Assembly: GCA_009927055.1 (NCBI GenBank) | Contig: RFNS01000157.1 | Location: 1 to 49,212 of the forward strand | DNA: 49,212 nt | Direction of reading: 5' to 3' | Origin: Alphaproteobacteria bacterium | GTDB lineage: Bacteria > Pseudomonadota > Alphaproteobacteria > UBA9219 > RFNS01 | Shown: positions 30,162 through 37,832 of the stretch, piece after piece | How positions within the stretch are numbered: position 1 is the first letter of the stretch | Layout of the letters: the number at the start of each line of letters is the position of its first letter | The notes under the pieces: model-generated | What the model saw: only the letters and a program-made list of their open reading frames with translations | Database searches by the model: none | What the model was told of the DNA's origin: nothing | Made by a program: the position numbers and the translations under genes

Positions 30162-30608
30162 TTAAGCCCCGCCATCGTCAACAATCTTGGCGCCCACAAT
30201 CGCCAGCACTTTTGCGGCGGCCGAAACATGCAACCCATCGATGGTGCACAGGGGAAGTTTGATGCCTTCCACCTCATGCCACTCAGGATCAGGCATGCGG
30301 GGGGGGATAAAATCACGCCTCAACGCAAAAGCATGGGTCAGAGGCGTTTTGGGCACCCACTTTTCAGCAGGCAGATGTATCAGCCCATGCCCCCACACTT
30401 CGATCATGCCCTGGGTGGTCAGGGGGCATTCGGCCCACAATTGCCCCCCTTGGGCATGCAGATGCACATAATCATCGGCCACCAGCCTGGCCCCCAGCGC
30501 CAGCAGCTGAAGCGCAAGGGTCGATTTTCCGCTACCCGACGCCCCCATCAACAAGAATCCCTGACCCTCAAGGGTTAAGGCCGTGGCGTGGAGGGGTTGG
30601 TTGCTCAT
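30162..30608 (-). CDS. hprK: HPr kinase/phosphorylase, short alphaproteobacterial form
   Basis: HprK phosphorylates HPr on serine and reverses the reaction. The 148-aa protein contains only the catalytic domain, as in other alphaproteobacteria: Walker A GASGSGKST (22-30), LVADDYVHL and a IEVWGHGLIHLP segment matching the family signature with Trp at the usual Arg position. It opens the PTS block and is divergent from accD across 48 bases. The upstream ChvG/ChvI-type two-component genes that often accompany it are absent here. Confidence 0.93.
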   Translation of the reverse strand: MSNQPLHATALTLEGQGFLLMGASGSGKSTLALQLLALGARLVADDYVHLHAQGGQLWAECPLTTQGMIEVWGHGLIHLPAEKWVPKTPLTHAFALRRDFIPPRMPDPEWHEVEGIKLPLCTIDGLHVSAAAKVLAIVGAKIVDDGGA

Positions 30609-30624
30609 GGAGTGGTACTATTGC
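30597..30624 (+). promoter_or_regulatory. Possible accD promoter
   Basis: TTGGTT (30597-30602) and TATTGC (30619-30624) are spaced by 16 bases, overlap the hprK start and point at accD ATG 30657. This is weak pattern evidence only, offered because the two divergent genes need promoters within about 50 bases. Confidence 0.25.
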
Positions 30625-30656
30625 CAAAAAACAACTTTCGGGCAAAGCTGCGCGGC

Positions 30657-31568
30657 ATGAACTGGCTTACCAACATCGTGCGGCCCAAAATCCGCGCCCT
30701 CGTCTCCAGCAAAAAGGATGTGCCCGACAATCTGTGGGATAAATGCCCCAGCTGCGCGGCCATGCTGTTCCGCAAGGAGCTGGAAGATAATTTAATGGTC
30801 TGCCGGCACTGCAACCATCATCTTAAAATCTCGGTGACCCAGCGGCTAAGGCTGTTGTTTGATGACGGGCGGTATCGCGAAACGCCCCTGCCCAAGGTTT
30901 TACAAGACCCCCTTAAATTTCGTGACAGCAAGCGTTACAGCGACAGGCTGCGCGAGGCCCAGCACAAATCGGGCCGCAGCGATGCGCTGGTCATCGCCGA
31001 GGGAAGCATTGGCGGCTATAAAGCCGTGGTGGCCGCGTTCGATTTTGCCTTTATGGGCGGCAGCATGGGCCTGGCCGTGGGCGAAGGCATGGTCACCGCC
31101 GCCAAGCGCGCGGTAAGCACACAATCGGCTTTTATCGCCATTCCGGCCTCAGGCGGGGCGCGCATGCAAGAAGGCGCCCTCTCTCTTATGCAGTTGCCGC
31201 GCACGGTCATTGCTGTTGAGCAGGTCAAGCGCGCCAACCTGCCCTATCTTGTGCTACTCACCGACCCCACCACCGGCGGCGTGAGTGCAAGTTTTGCCAT
31301 GCTGGGCGATGTACATATTTCTGAGCCAGGCGCGCTGATTGGTTTTGCCGGCGCCCGCGTGATTGAGAACACCATTCGTGAAAAGCTGCCCGAAGGGTTT
31401 CAGCGCGCCGAATATCTGCGCGATCACGGCATGGTCGATATGGTGGTGCCGCGCAAGGATGTGAAGAACACCATCGCCACGCTTTTATCTTTGCTGATGC
31501 CGCAGGGCCAGGCCATGACACCACTGCCCAAACCCCACACATCGCGGCAGGATAAAAAAAGGGCGTGA
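30657..31568 (+). CDS. accD: Acetyl-CoA carboxylase carboxyltransferase subunit beta
   Basis: AccD with AccA transfers the carboxyl group from biotin to acetyl-CoA, the first step of fatty acid synthesis. The 303-aa protein begins MNWLTNIVRPKI and has a four-cysteine zinc finger (CPSC, then CRHC about 17 residues later). The crotonase-fold core contains AIPASGGARMQEG and LTDPTTGGVSASFA. ATG 30657 matches the family N-terminus; an upstream extension overlapping hprK does not. No strong ribosome binding site is seen. Its stop overlaps the folC start by four bases. Confidence 0.97.
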   Translation: MNWLTNIVRPKIRALVSSKKDVPDNLWDKCPSCAAMLFRKELEDNLMVCRHCNHHLKISVTQRLRLLFDDGRYRETPLPKVLQDPLKFRDSKRYSDRLREAQHKSGRSDALVIAEGSIGGYKAVVAAFDFAFMGGSMGLAVGEGMVTAAKRAVSTQSAFIAIPASGGARMQEGALSLMQLPRTVIAVEQVKRANLPYLVLLTDPTTGGVSASFAMLGDVHISEPGALIGFAGARVIENTIREKLPEGFQRAEYLRDHGMVDMVVPRKDVKNTIATLLSLLMPQGQAMTPLPKPHTSRQDKKRA

Positions 31569-32875
31569 CCACCCCCCGTTCGTCTCATTTACTGGCGAAA
31601 ATTCAGGCCAGCCATGCCACGCCGATTGATTTGACCTTGCGGCCAGAATATGTGGCCCTGCTTCAAAAACTTGGCGATCCGCACCGGCATCTGCCGCCCG
31701 TTTTTCATGTGGCGGGCACCAATGGCAAAGGCAGCACCTGCGCGTTTTTACGCGCGTTTTTAGAGAGCGGCGGAAAAAAAGTGCACATGTACACCTCGCC
31801 GCATCTCATCCACTTCCATGAGCGTATTTATCTGGCGGGCCAACATATTTCTGAAGCAATATTGTGCGCCTATCTTGAAAAAGTCATGGCGTGCAGCACA
31901 GAGGGCATCAGTTTTTTTGAGGCCACCACCGCCGCTGCCTTTTGCGCCATGGCCGAGATTCCGGCAGATGTCGCCATCATTGAAGTGGGGCTGGGCGGCC
32001 GGCTGGATGCCACAAATGTCATCGCCCCTCCTCTTGCGTCGCTCATCACCCGCATCTCGTTCGATCATCGCGAATATCTTGGCGATACGTTAGAAAAAAT
32101 CGCGCGCGAGAAAGCGGGCATCATCAAACAAAACATTCCCTGCTATGTGCAGTGGCAACCCGCCCCCGATGTTCATACCGTGTTTAAGCGCACATGCGCG
32201 CACCATCACAGCGCCTTTTTTTATGAAAGCGAGGATTGGCAGGCGCGTACAGACAACAATCAAGTTATCTGGTCGGGGTTTGGCCAGCACTATGCGCTCC
32301 CCCTCCCTTCTCTCGCCGGTGAACACCAGGTGCGCAACGCCGCGCTGGCCATGGCGGCACTTCAAAACTCGCCCCTCGCGGTCAGCCCCCAAGAACTTGC
32401 CCGCGGCATGGCCGCCACCCGCTGGCCTGCGCGCTTGCAAAAACTTGATGCGCGCGCATTACTTCACAACTCCCACATTGGTGCCGAGATCTGGCTGGAT
32501 GGCGCACACAACGACAGCGGCGCCGAGGCTCTGGCCTGCGTCATGCGTGAATGGAAAAGTGAATCTGATCAGCCCATCATCATGTTGTGCGGCATGCTTC
32601 GCAGCAAAAATCCGGCCGAGTTTTTGGCGCCTTTTGCAGGCATTGTTGATCACATCATGTGTTTTCCGTTCGAGGCCGAATATCCCACCTGGTCGGGCGA
32701 TGAACTGGCCACCGCCGCCAATCATTGCGGCCTTCATGCTGTCTCTGCCCCCACCCTGCAAGATGGGCTGCACGCCATCAGCCGCCTTAAAAACCCTCAA
32801 AAAGTCATCATCACCGGCTCGCTTTACCTGGCCGGGCATGTTTTGCAAATTTGCCACAATTCTGTTGTAACGTAA
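31565..32875 (+). CDS. folC: Bifunctional folylpolyglutamate synthase/dihydrofolate synthase
   Basis: FolC joins glutamate to dihydropteroate and extends folate polyglutamate tails. The 436-aa protein has the ATP-binding HVAGTNGKGST, the SPHLIHFHERI element, EVGLGGRLDATN and WLDGAHN in the C-terminal domain. GTG 31565 overlaps the accD TGA by four bases (GTGA), so the two are coupled. accD-folC is a frequent alphaproteobacterial pair. Confidence 0.96.
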   Translation: MTTPRSSHLLAKIQASHATPIDLTLRPEYVALLQKLGDPHRHLPPVFHVAGTNGKGSTCAFLRAFLESGGKKVHMYTSPHLIHFHERIYLAGQHISEAILCAYLEKVMACSTEGISFFEATTAAAFCAMAEIPADVAIIEVGLGGRLDATNVIAPPLASLITRISFDHREYLGDTLEKIAREKAGIIKQNIPCYVQWQPAPDVHTVFKRTCAHHHSAFFYESEDWQARTDNNQVIWSGFGQHYALPLPSLAGEHQVRNAALAMAALQNSPLAVSPQELARGMAATRWPARLQKLDARALLHNSHIGAEIWLDGAHNDSGAEALACVMREWKSESDQPIIMLCGMLRSKNPAEFLAPFAGIVDHIMCFPFEAEYPTWSGDELATAANHCGLHAVSAPTLQDGLHAISRLKNPQKVIITGSLYLAGHVLQICHNSVVT

Positions 32876-32898
32876 GCATCAACCCTAAGGATTCGACC

Positions 32899-33552
32899 AT
32901 GAAAAAACTCGTTCTTCTTCTTGCACTTTTTGCCTTGCCCGCTGTGGCCGAAGAAACCATCGGCGCCGAACCTGCCAGCCTTGTCAGCGCAGGGGCCGAG
33001 GCGAGCCAGGCCGCCAAGGTTCAAAGCTTTATTCAAAAGCTGGGTGATCAGGTTGTGGCCATTTTAGGGGATAAAAGCCTAGATGAGGCCGGACGCAACG
33101 AAAAACTTCGCCGCGTGATGCGTGACACGTTCGATCTTCCCACCATTGGTAAGTTTGTGCTGGGCCGCAGCTGGCAAACCGCCACCCCTGACCAGCAAAA
33201 AGAATATATGCGCTTGTTCGATAAACTGGTCATCAGCATTTATTCTGAGCGTTTTGCCCTCTATTCAGGCGAGAAAATGACAGCAAAAACATCAACACCC
33301 CAGGGCAAGCGCGACTTTCTGGTGATCAGCGAAATCGCCAACCCCAAAAACCCCAACAAACCCGTGAAGGTTGATTGGCGCGTGCGCGATTTTGGAAGTC
33401 GTCTGGGCGTGATTGATGTGGTGGTGGAAGGCGTGAGCATGAGCGTGACCCAGCGCCAAGAATATCAAAGCGTTATCCAGCGCAACGCCGGGGCCATTCA
33501 ACCCCTGCTCGATTTGATGAAAAACCGCTTGGAAGGCAAGGCTACTGACTAG
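32899..33552 (+). CDS. MlaC/Ttg2D-type periplasmic phospholipid-binding protein
   Basis: MlaC-family proteins carry phospholipids between the outer membrane and the MlaFEDB complex of the inner membrane. The 217-aa precursor begins with a signal peptide (MKKLVLLLALFALPAVAEE, cleaved near AVA). It has the family pattern of an N-terminal helical part with RRVMRDTFDLPTIGKFVLG, then VDWRVRDFGSRLGVIDVVVEGVSM. ATG 32899 is chosen because TAAGG lies eight bases upstream and the signal peptide follows at once; the longer frame overlaps folC. No mla transporter genes are adjacent. It converges on an orphan gene with an 11-base overlap. Confidence 0.92.
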   Translation: MKKLVLLLALFALPAVAEETIGAEPASLVSAGAEASQAAKVQSFIQKLGDQVVAILGDKSLDEAGRNEKLRRVMRDTFDLPTIGKFVLGRSWQTATPDQQKEYMRLFDKLVISIYSERFALYSGEKMTAKTSTPQGKRDFLVISEIANPKNPNKPVKVDWRVRDFGSRLGVIDVVVEGVSMSVTQRQEYQSVIQRNAGAIQPLLDLMKNRLEGKATD

Positions 33553-34117
33553 GCGAGATAATTGGCATGCCTGGCTGATATCCCCATATCATCTGGGCGC
33601 GCCAGCGGGCTGTGGGGTCTTGAAACAGTTCGGCTGCCCGTTCGGGGTTATCCCTCAACTCTCTTTCAAGTTTTTCGGGCAGTGTTTCGTCGTCGTCTCG
33701 GCGGCACAGACTGCACGCCACAGTGCCAAAGCCCGATGATCCACCACCCGACGCATGCATGCACATCGCCATCAGCTGCTTTTGATAAGCCACATCGTTT
33801 TCCTTGCCCACAGCGGCCCCCAGAATCTTGACTGTCTCCAACGCATAAGCCTGCTTCAAAACTCCTTGAACCTCCCCACCCTTCTGATACGCCTGCAAAA
33901 CCCCCGCCACACAAAGGGTGAGGGAGAGGGCAATGATTTTCAACGTCCCTTCGGTGGATGATCCATTTCTGAAAAGAAAAAAATTGCCAAGAATACTGAT
34001 AAATTCGCCAACAGTTTCTTTCTCGCGCTGAAAATCGCAGCGCAATCTGTATCTGATTGATCGTCGATACCTGAGAAGATGAGCAATCGGTTTTTGTTGG
34101 GCGGGCGCTGGCATCAT
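33542..34117 (-). CDS. Unrecognised small membrane protein, third gene of the orphan operon
   Basis: I do not recognise this protein (191 aa from ATG 34117). A basic N-terminal third (RYRRSIRYRLRC) precedes one hydrophobic segment (about 58-76). The part beyond it contains three cysteines (119, 135, 138), the last two in a CSLC pair, and an acidic C-terminal section. The start is not certain: the longer frame would overlap the preceding gene by 41 bases, whereas ATG 34117 leaves a ten-base gap. No Shine-Dalgarno is visible for either, so translation may be coupled. It is the last of three genes on this strand. Confidence 0.55.
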   Translation of the reverse strand: MMPAPAQQKPIAHLLRYRRSIRYRLRCDFQREKETVGEFISILGNFFLFRNGSSTEGTLKIIALSLTLCVAGVLQAYQKGGEVQGVLKQAYALETVKILGAAVGKENDVAYQKQLMAMCMHASGGGSSGFGTVACSLCRRDDDETLPEKLERELRDNPERAAELFQDPTARWRAQMIWGYQPGMPIISPSQ

Positions 34118-34127
34118 GCAGGGAGGT

Positions 34128-34847
34128 CTAAGTTTGGTTACACCCTCCAAAAGCGTGTTGACGCGCATGTTCTAGCCACTCAGCAGCATTGGGCCCACTG
34201 CTCGGATGCGTTGGAATGGGCTTTATTTCAAAAACTGATACTGAGGGTGCGACACTCCCAAACGAGGCAATGTTCCCCTCAGCATCTTGGACACGCATGA
34301 GATATTGAATACCTCCACGTGCATCTTTTTTTGCCACAAAAATCTGTGCTGTGCCGGCCATGTAAATGTCAATAACACCATCGGAACGCAAGCCCATCTG
34401 GACAAGACAGCACGGCGCTGCAGTTAATGCTGACTGAAAAACGGTCATTTTGCTTCTTGCAACACCCGGTGCGGTATGAGCTTCATCATAACCAAATTGA
34501 CCGACTGGCCACATCCAACGATGCAGAAGTTTTCTACTCATTGCATGAAATGTTTCTAAGGTCGGGTTATTGTCAAACTCGGCAAGAGCATCCAAGGTCA
34601 TTTGATATTCTGCCTCTAAATCAACAATCCCTTTCTCGGCGAGCTTGTTTGTAAAGTCTGTATGATCTTCAACAGACATAAGATTCAAAGCATCTGCAAA
34701 GTTTGAAATGATGATTGGATAAAAAGGCATGAAATCCAACATCCTAATTTCTTGGTGAAGATTGTGCATGCTAACCTGGGCATTAGCCCCTGCTGACTGT
34801 CCGCCAGAGCCAGAAAAATCTTTGATAGAGTTATATACGTTCACCAT
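34128..34847 (-). CDS. Unrecognised protein, second gene of the orphan operon
   Basis: I do not recognise this 239-aa protein. It has no clear signal peptide or membrane segment. It starts with a Gly/Ser/Ala-rich stretch, is aromatic- and methionine-rich in the middle (LLHRWMWPVGQFGYDEAH), and contains a CC pair (APCCLVQMG). The strand-like second half (VIDIYMAGTAQIFVAKKD) suggests a compact beta-rich domain. GGGGAG lies about seven bases before the ATG, a strong translation signal. It follows the 735-aa gene by 26 bases. Confidence 0.65.
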   Translation of the reverse strand: MVNVYNSIKDFSGSGGQSAGANAQVSMHNLHQEIRMLDFMPFYPIIISNFADALNLMSVEDHTDFTNKLAEKGIVDLEAEYQMTLDALAEFDNNPTLETFHAMSRKLLHRWMWPVGQFGYDEAHTAPGVARSKMTVFQSALTAAPCCLVQMGLRSDGVIDIYMAGTAQIFVAKKDARGGIQYLMRVQDAEGNIASFGSVAPSVSVFEIKPIPTHPSSGPNAAEWLEHARQHAFGGCNQT

Positions 34848-34873
34848 AATACTTCTCCCCTGAAGTTAGATAT

Positions 34874-37081
34874 TCAACCTTTTTGAAGCCCCGCCTGTTT
34901 TTGTCGTGCGGCCGCACGCATTGCCGCAAAACTGCCCTGTGCTTTAACTTCTGCACTGGCGGCGGATTTAATGTCAACCCCACATAGGCAAGGACCTGTA
35001 CCACAGCGACGGCATGTAGGGCCAACTTCTTGTTTCCAAAGTTTTTGGATGGTTGATTGAATGTGAGTGCGCACACTTTGACCAAATTGCTGAAACCTCG
35101 AACCTTCATCAGTCTTAAAAAGCTCAAGAACTGTCTTGGCCTGCTTAAAGGCGGCACAGCAGCCTTTGGTGCCGTCACACCCCTTGCACGGGTCAAAAAC
35201 TTCCTTAATCGCTTTTGAAAACTCCTGTATTTTCTCACGCCCCGCATCCATAGCCTGGCTGACTTTTGTTCCCGCCATTTGATACAGCTGGACATAGCCG
35301 TTGTGGACATTCTCGGCCACGGCATGAAGTCCGTGGTGGGCGGCCTGTGTAAGATTCACTGTGTGTTGCACAACTCCCTGTGCGGCCCCTTGCGCTGCCT
35401 GTTGAACAGTGGTGGCAACTTGCGCGACAGTGACCGAAACATGCTGCACGGCCGACGATGCTTGGGCGGCAACGAATGACGTCACACCCCCTGCAGCCAC
35501 AGGAGATGCCACAGCCGCCGTGGCACTCTGCCCCACAGTGGTGGATGCCGGAGACACAACAGAAAAAGAAGCGGCCGATGGTTGTGCGGGCGCCGCCGCC
35601 GCAACAGAAGCCACCACCCGTGCGGTTGCAGCGGCCCCGCCTGGGCCAGCCGATGCGCTGATGCTTGCCGCAGGAGATATGGCCACAGCCGCCGCAGGAG
35701 CAGCAACCCCCGAAACACCCCATGATAATGATACCGCCACAGCCGCCGCAACCCTGGTGACTGTGGAAGTTGATGCAGCCCCCCCTGTGGCTGACAGCGA
35801 AACTATTCTTGGTGACATTGAGCCACTTTGGGCACTCAGGGTGGCTGACACCACAGGCGCGCCCGCTCGGCCCGCCAGCGAGACAACATTACCCGTCACA
35901 ACACTTGTGCCGACAGGCTGGCGTGCCGCGCTAAGGGAAAGAACAACCGGCGCACGCCCCAAACCTTGGGGTGTCGCGGCTGACGCGGCCACAGCCTTGG
36001 TCTGTAAAGGCAAAGCCGATTTCATGCCCAGCGGTGTTACTCTAAGGCCTTCGACCCGCACAGGAATTGACGGCCCTGTTTTGAGTGATTGAGACGCCAC
36101 AAGGCGCAACGATGCCCCAACCTTGATCACATGTGTGGCCGATGCTGTTGATACAGGCGCCTTTGCCACCACCGCCCCGTTCACGCCGGCCAGTTTGCCC
36201 AGTTGCTGTGTGGGTTCGCGCAGGGTGGCGCTGATTTTGATCAGCTGCGCGGCAACGGCAGGAGATCTCGACGCCATGTTGGCGGCCATGCGCCCCAATT
36301 CGGCACTGCCCTGAGCAACCGCTTGGCCAAGAGACGCGGCATGGGCACGAACAGCCCCCCCCGCCACCGTTCCGGAAGCATGGGCCGATTCCAGCGAGGC
36401 GACATCAGTTTTTTTTGCATCGGCTTTTTGTTGGCGCAACGCCTCCAGCGCGGCCAGAAGCTGCCCCAGCGGCTGTTGGATTGATTTAAGAATTTGTATC
36501 AGCGCGGTTCCGGCTTCCATGCTTTGGTTGGCCGCCAGCTGCGCCTGCGCCACGGCCGAATGAATTTGCTGCGCCATTTTTTGGATTTCTGTGATGCGAT
36601 TATGTGTCAGCGGCGCGTCATCATCATCAAGGTGTTGATAAACTTCTTGCAGCGCTTCGTGCAAAATAATCAACACCGCCCGCGGGCCAGCGTGGTGCTG
36701 CAAATAATCTTGAATTTGCTGGGCGGTGCCCGACACGCGCACCTGCTTAGCTTCATCAATAATCGCCACTTCGTTATGCTGGCCCACGGCCACGTCGCCA
36801 TCACTCACCACATGGCACATCACATCATCATCGGCCGCGTGGGGCACCCGTTGCGCCAAATCGGCGGCAATGGTGGCGGCCTGCAGGCTCAACTCCTCCA
36901 GCGGCAGATGCGGCGCAAGCACCTGAAAAGTTTTGAGCAACTCTGCCTCAACCGCCGATGGCCGCGTTTGAATGTGGCAGTTAATGCCCTGATTATGAAC
37001 CGCATGCACCCACATCTGCACCGGCAAGGAGTGGGGCAAAGCCGTGGTGTTTGGCCCTTCGGCCAGCGCGGGAAAAGCCAT
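34874..37081 (-). CDS. Unrecognised Ala/Val/Ser-rich protein with two C-terminal cysteine clusters
   Basis: I do not recognise this 735-aa protein. Residues 1-130 look globular with acidic stretches. About 130-230 is Gln/Ala-rich and probably helical coiled coil. About 250-600 is dominated by Ala, Val, Ser, Thr and Gly, with loosely repeated VSLS-type strands at intervals of roughly 12-23 residues. The C-terminal part has two cysteine clusters: CKGCDGTKGCC (632-642) and CRRCGTGPCLC (690-700), the kind of pattern that can bind a metal. No signal peptide is evident. GAGG lies four bases before the ATG. A promoter overlapped by a Fur-type box precedes the gene, so iron-controlled expression is likely. 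Function is unknown. Confidence 0.75.
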   Translation of the reverse strand: MAFPALAEGPNTTALPHSLPVQMWVHAVHNQGINCHIQTRPSAVEAELLKTFQVLAPHLPLEELSLQAATIAADLAQRVPHAADDDVMCHVVSDGDVAVGQHNEVAIIDEAKQVRVSGTAQQIQDYLQHHAGPRAVLIILHEALQEVYQHLDDDDAPLTHNRITEIQKMAQQIHSAVAQAQLAANQSMEAGTALIQILKSIQQPLGQLLAALEALRQQKADAKKTDVASLESAHASGTVAGGAVRAHAASLGQAVAQGSAELGRMAANMASRSPAVAAQLIKISATLREPTQQLGKLAGVNGAVVAKAPVSTASATHVIKVGASLRLVASQSLKTGPSIPVRVEGLRVTPLGMKSALPLQTKAVAASAATPQGLGRAPVVLSLSAARQPVGTSVVTGNVVSLAGRAGAPVVSATLSAQSGSMSPRIVSLSATGGAASTSTVTRVAAAVAVSLSWGVSGVAAPAAAVAISPAASISASAGPGGAAATARVVASVAAAAPAQPSAASFSVVSPASTTVGQSATAAVASPVAAGGVTSFVAAQASSAVQHVSVTVAQVATTVQQAAQGAAQGVVQHTVNLTQAAHHGLHAVAENVHNGYVQLYQMAGTKVSQAMDAGREKIQEFSKAIKEVFDPCKGCDGTKGCCAAFKQAKTVLELFKTDEGSRFQQFGQSVRTHIQSTIQKLWKQEVGPTCRRCGTGPCLCGVDIKSAASAEVKAQGSFAAMRAAARQKQAGLQKG

Positions 37082-37120
37082 AAAACCTCAATAGCAGGGG
37101 AGAAACAGAATGCGGTGCCT

Positions 37121-37148
37121 GTGATAGCATATTGAGAATGATTGTCAA
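37121..37148 (-). promoter_or_regulatory. Promoter of the orphan operon
   Basis: On the minus strand TTGACA (37148-37143) and TATCAC (37126-37121) are spaced by 16 bases. Transcription would start near 37114, giving a leader of about 33 bases before ATG 37081. The Fur-type palindrome covers the -35 element and most of the spacer, the classic position for a repressor. Confidence 0.6.
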
Positions 37149-37151
37149 TAT
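37129..37151. promoter_or_regulatory. Fur-type operator
   Basis: A 23-base palindrome centred on 37140 has arms ATATTGA and TCAATAT with AAT-G-ATT at its centre. Its core TGAGAATGATTGTCA differs from the 7-1-7 Fur consensus TGATAATNATTATCA at two positions only. It overlaps the orphan-operon promoter and lies about 75 bases upstream of msrA on the other strand, so it may control both. Fur, Mur or Irr could be the binder; this is inferred from the motif. Confidence 0.65.
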
Positions 37152-37173
37152 CGATCTTCGGCCGCCAAAAAAA

Positions 37174-37187
37174 TATGTTATAACATA
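37174..37187. promoter_or_regulatory. Perfect 14-base palindrome upstream of msrA
   Basis: TATGTTATAACATA is a perfect inverted repeat about 40 bases before ATG 37227. It contains TATAAC, a possible -10 box for msrA. It may be a second operator or only an AT-rich promoter core. Confidence 0.4.
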
Positions 37188-37226
37188 ACAGAATGTCAAG
37201 CGCTCCTTTTTGTGTTAATAACGGGT

Positions 37227-37823
37227 ATGAGATGGCTTCCGATTCTTCTGACCCTGGTGGTGATAATCATGCCCACATCGCACGCCCACGCCGCAACCGA
37301 AAAAGCCATTTTTGCGGGCGGGTGCTTCTGGTGCATTGAGGCTGAGCTGGAAAAATTGCCGGGTGTTCTGGGCGTTGTCAGCGGCTATACGGGCGGGCGG
37401 GAAGAAAACCCCACCTATGACCAAGTATCATCTAAAAAAACATCGCATATTGAGGCGGTGGAAGTGACCTTTGACCCCGCGCAGATCCCCTATGCGCGGC
37501 TGCTGGAGGCGTTTTGGGATAACATCGACCCCACCGATGACGGCGGACAGTTTTATGATCGCGGCCAGCAATATACCACCGCCATTTTTTATATGAACGA
37601 GGCGCAGAAAAATCTGGCCGAAAATTCAAAAGCCGCTAAGGAAGAAAAAATTTTCAGGTTATGGGGCAAAAAAATTGCCACCGCCATTCGGCCCGCCACA
37701 ACATTTTATGCGGCCGAGGATTATCATCAGAATTATTATCAAACCAACCCCACCCACTATAACGCCTATAAAACCGGCAGTGGCCGCGAAGAAAAATTGA
37801 AAAAAATTTGGGGAAGTGACTAA
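37227..37823 (+). CDS. msrA: Peptide-methionine (S)-S-oxide reductase MsrA, secreted
   Basis: MsrA reduces methionine-S-sulfoxide in oxidised proteins. The 198-aa precursor starts with a signal peptide (about residues 1-22, ending HAHA), so this copy acts in the periplasm. The catalytic motif GGCFWC gives Cys33 as nucleophile, followed by VSGYTGG and the C-terminal DYHQNYY. No cysteine remains in the C-terminal tail, so the usual resolving cysteine there is absent; Cys36 might serve. ATG 37227 starts the signal peptide; GTG 37212 would add five residues. No good ribosome binding site is seen. It is divergent from the Fur-controlled operon and converges with a ten-base gap on the next gene. 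Confidence 0.93.
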   Translation: MRWLPILLTLVVIIMPTSHAHAATEKAIFAGGCFWCIEAELEKLPGVLGVVSGYTGGREENPTYDQVSSKKTSHIEAVEVTFDPAQIPYARLLEAFWDNIDPTDDGGQFYDRGQQYTTAIFYMNEAQKNLAENSKAAKEEKIFRLWGKKIATAIRPATTFYAAEDYHQNYYQTNPTHYNAYKTGSGREEKLKKIWGSD

Positions 37824-37832
37824 CCCGCGTGA

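Noticed and set aside
35409-36092. Long plus-strand frame rich in Ala and Thr opposite the 735-aa gene
   Set aside because: It is the mirror of the biased codons of the minus-strand gene, has no ribosome binding site, and the minus-strand gene has promoter, operator and operon context.
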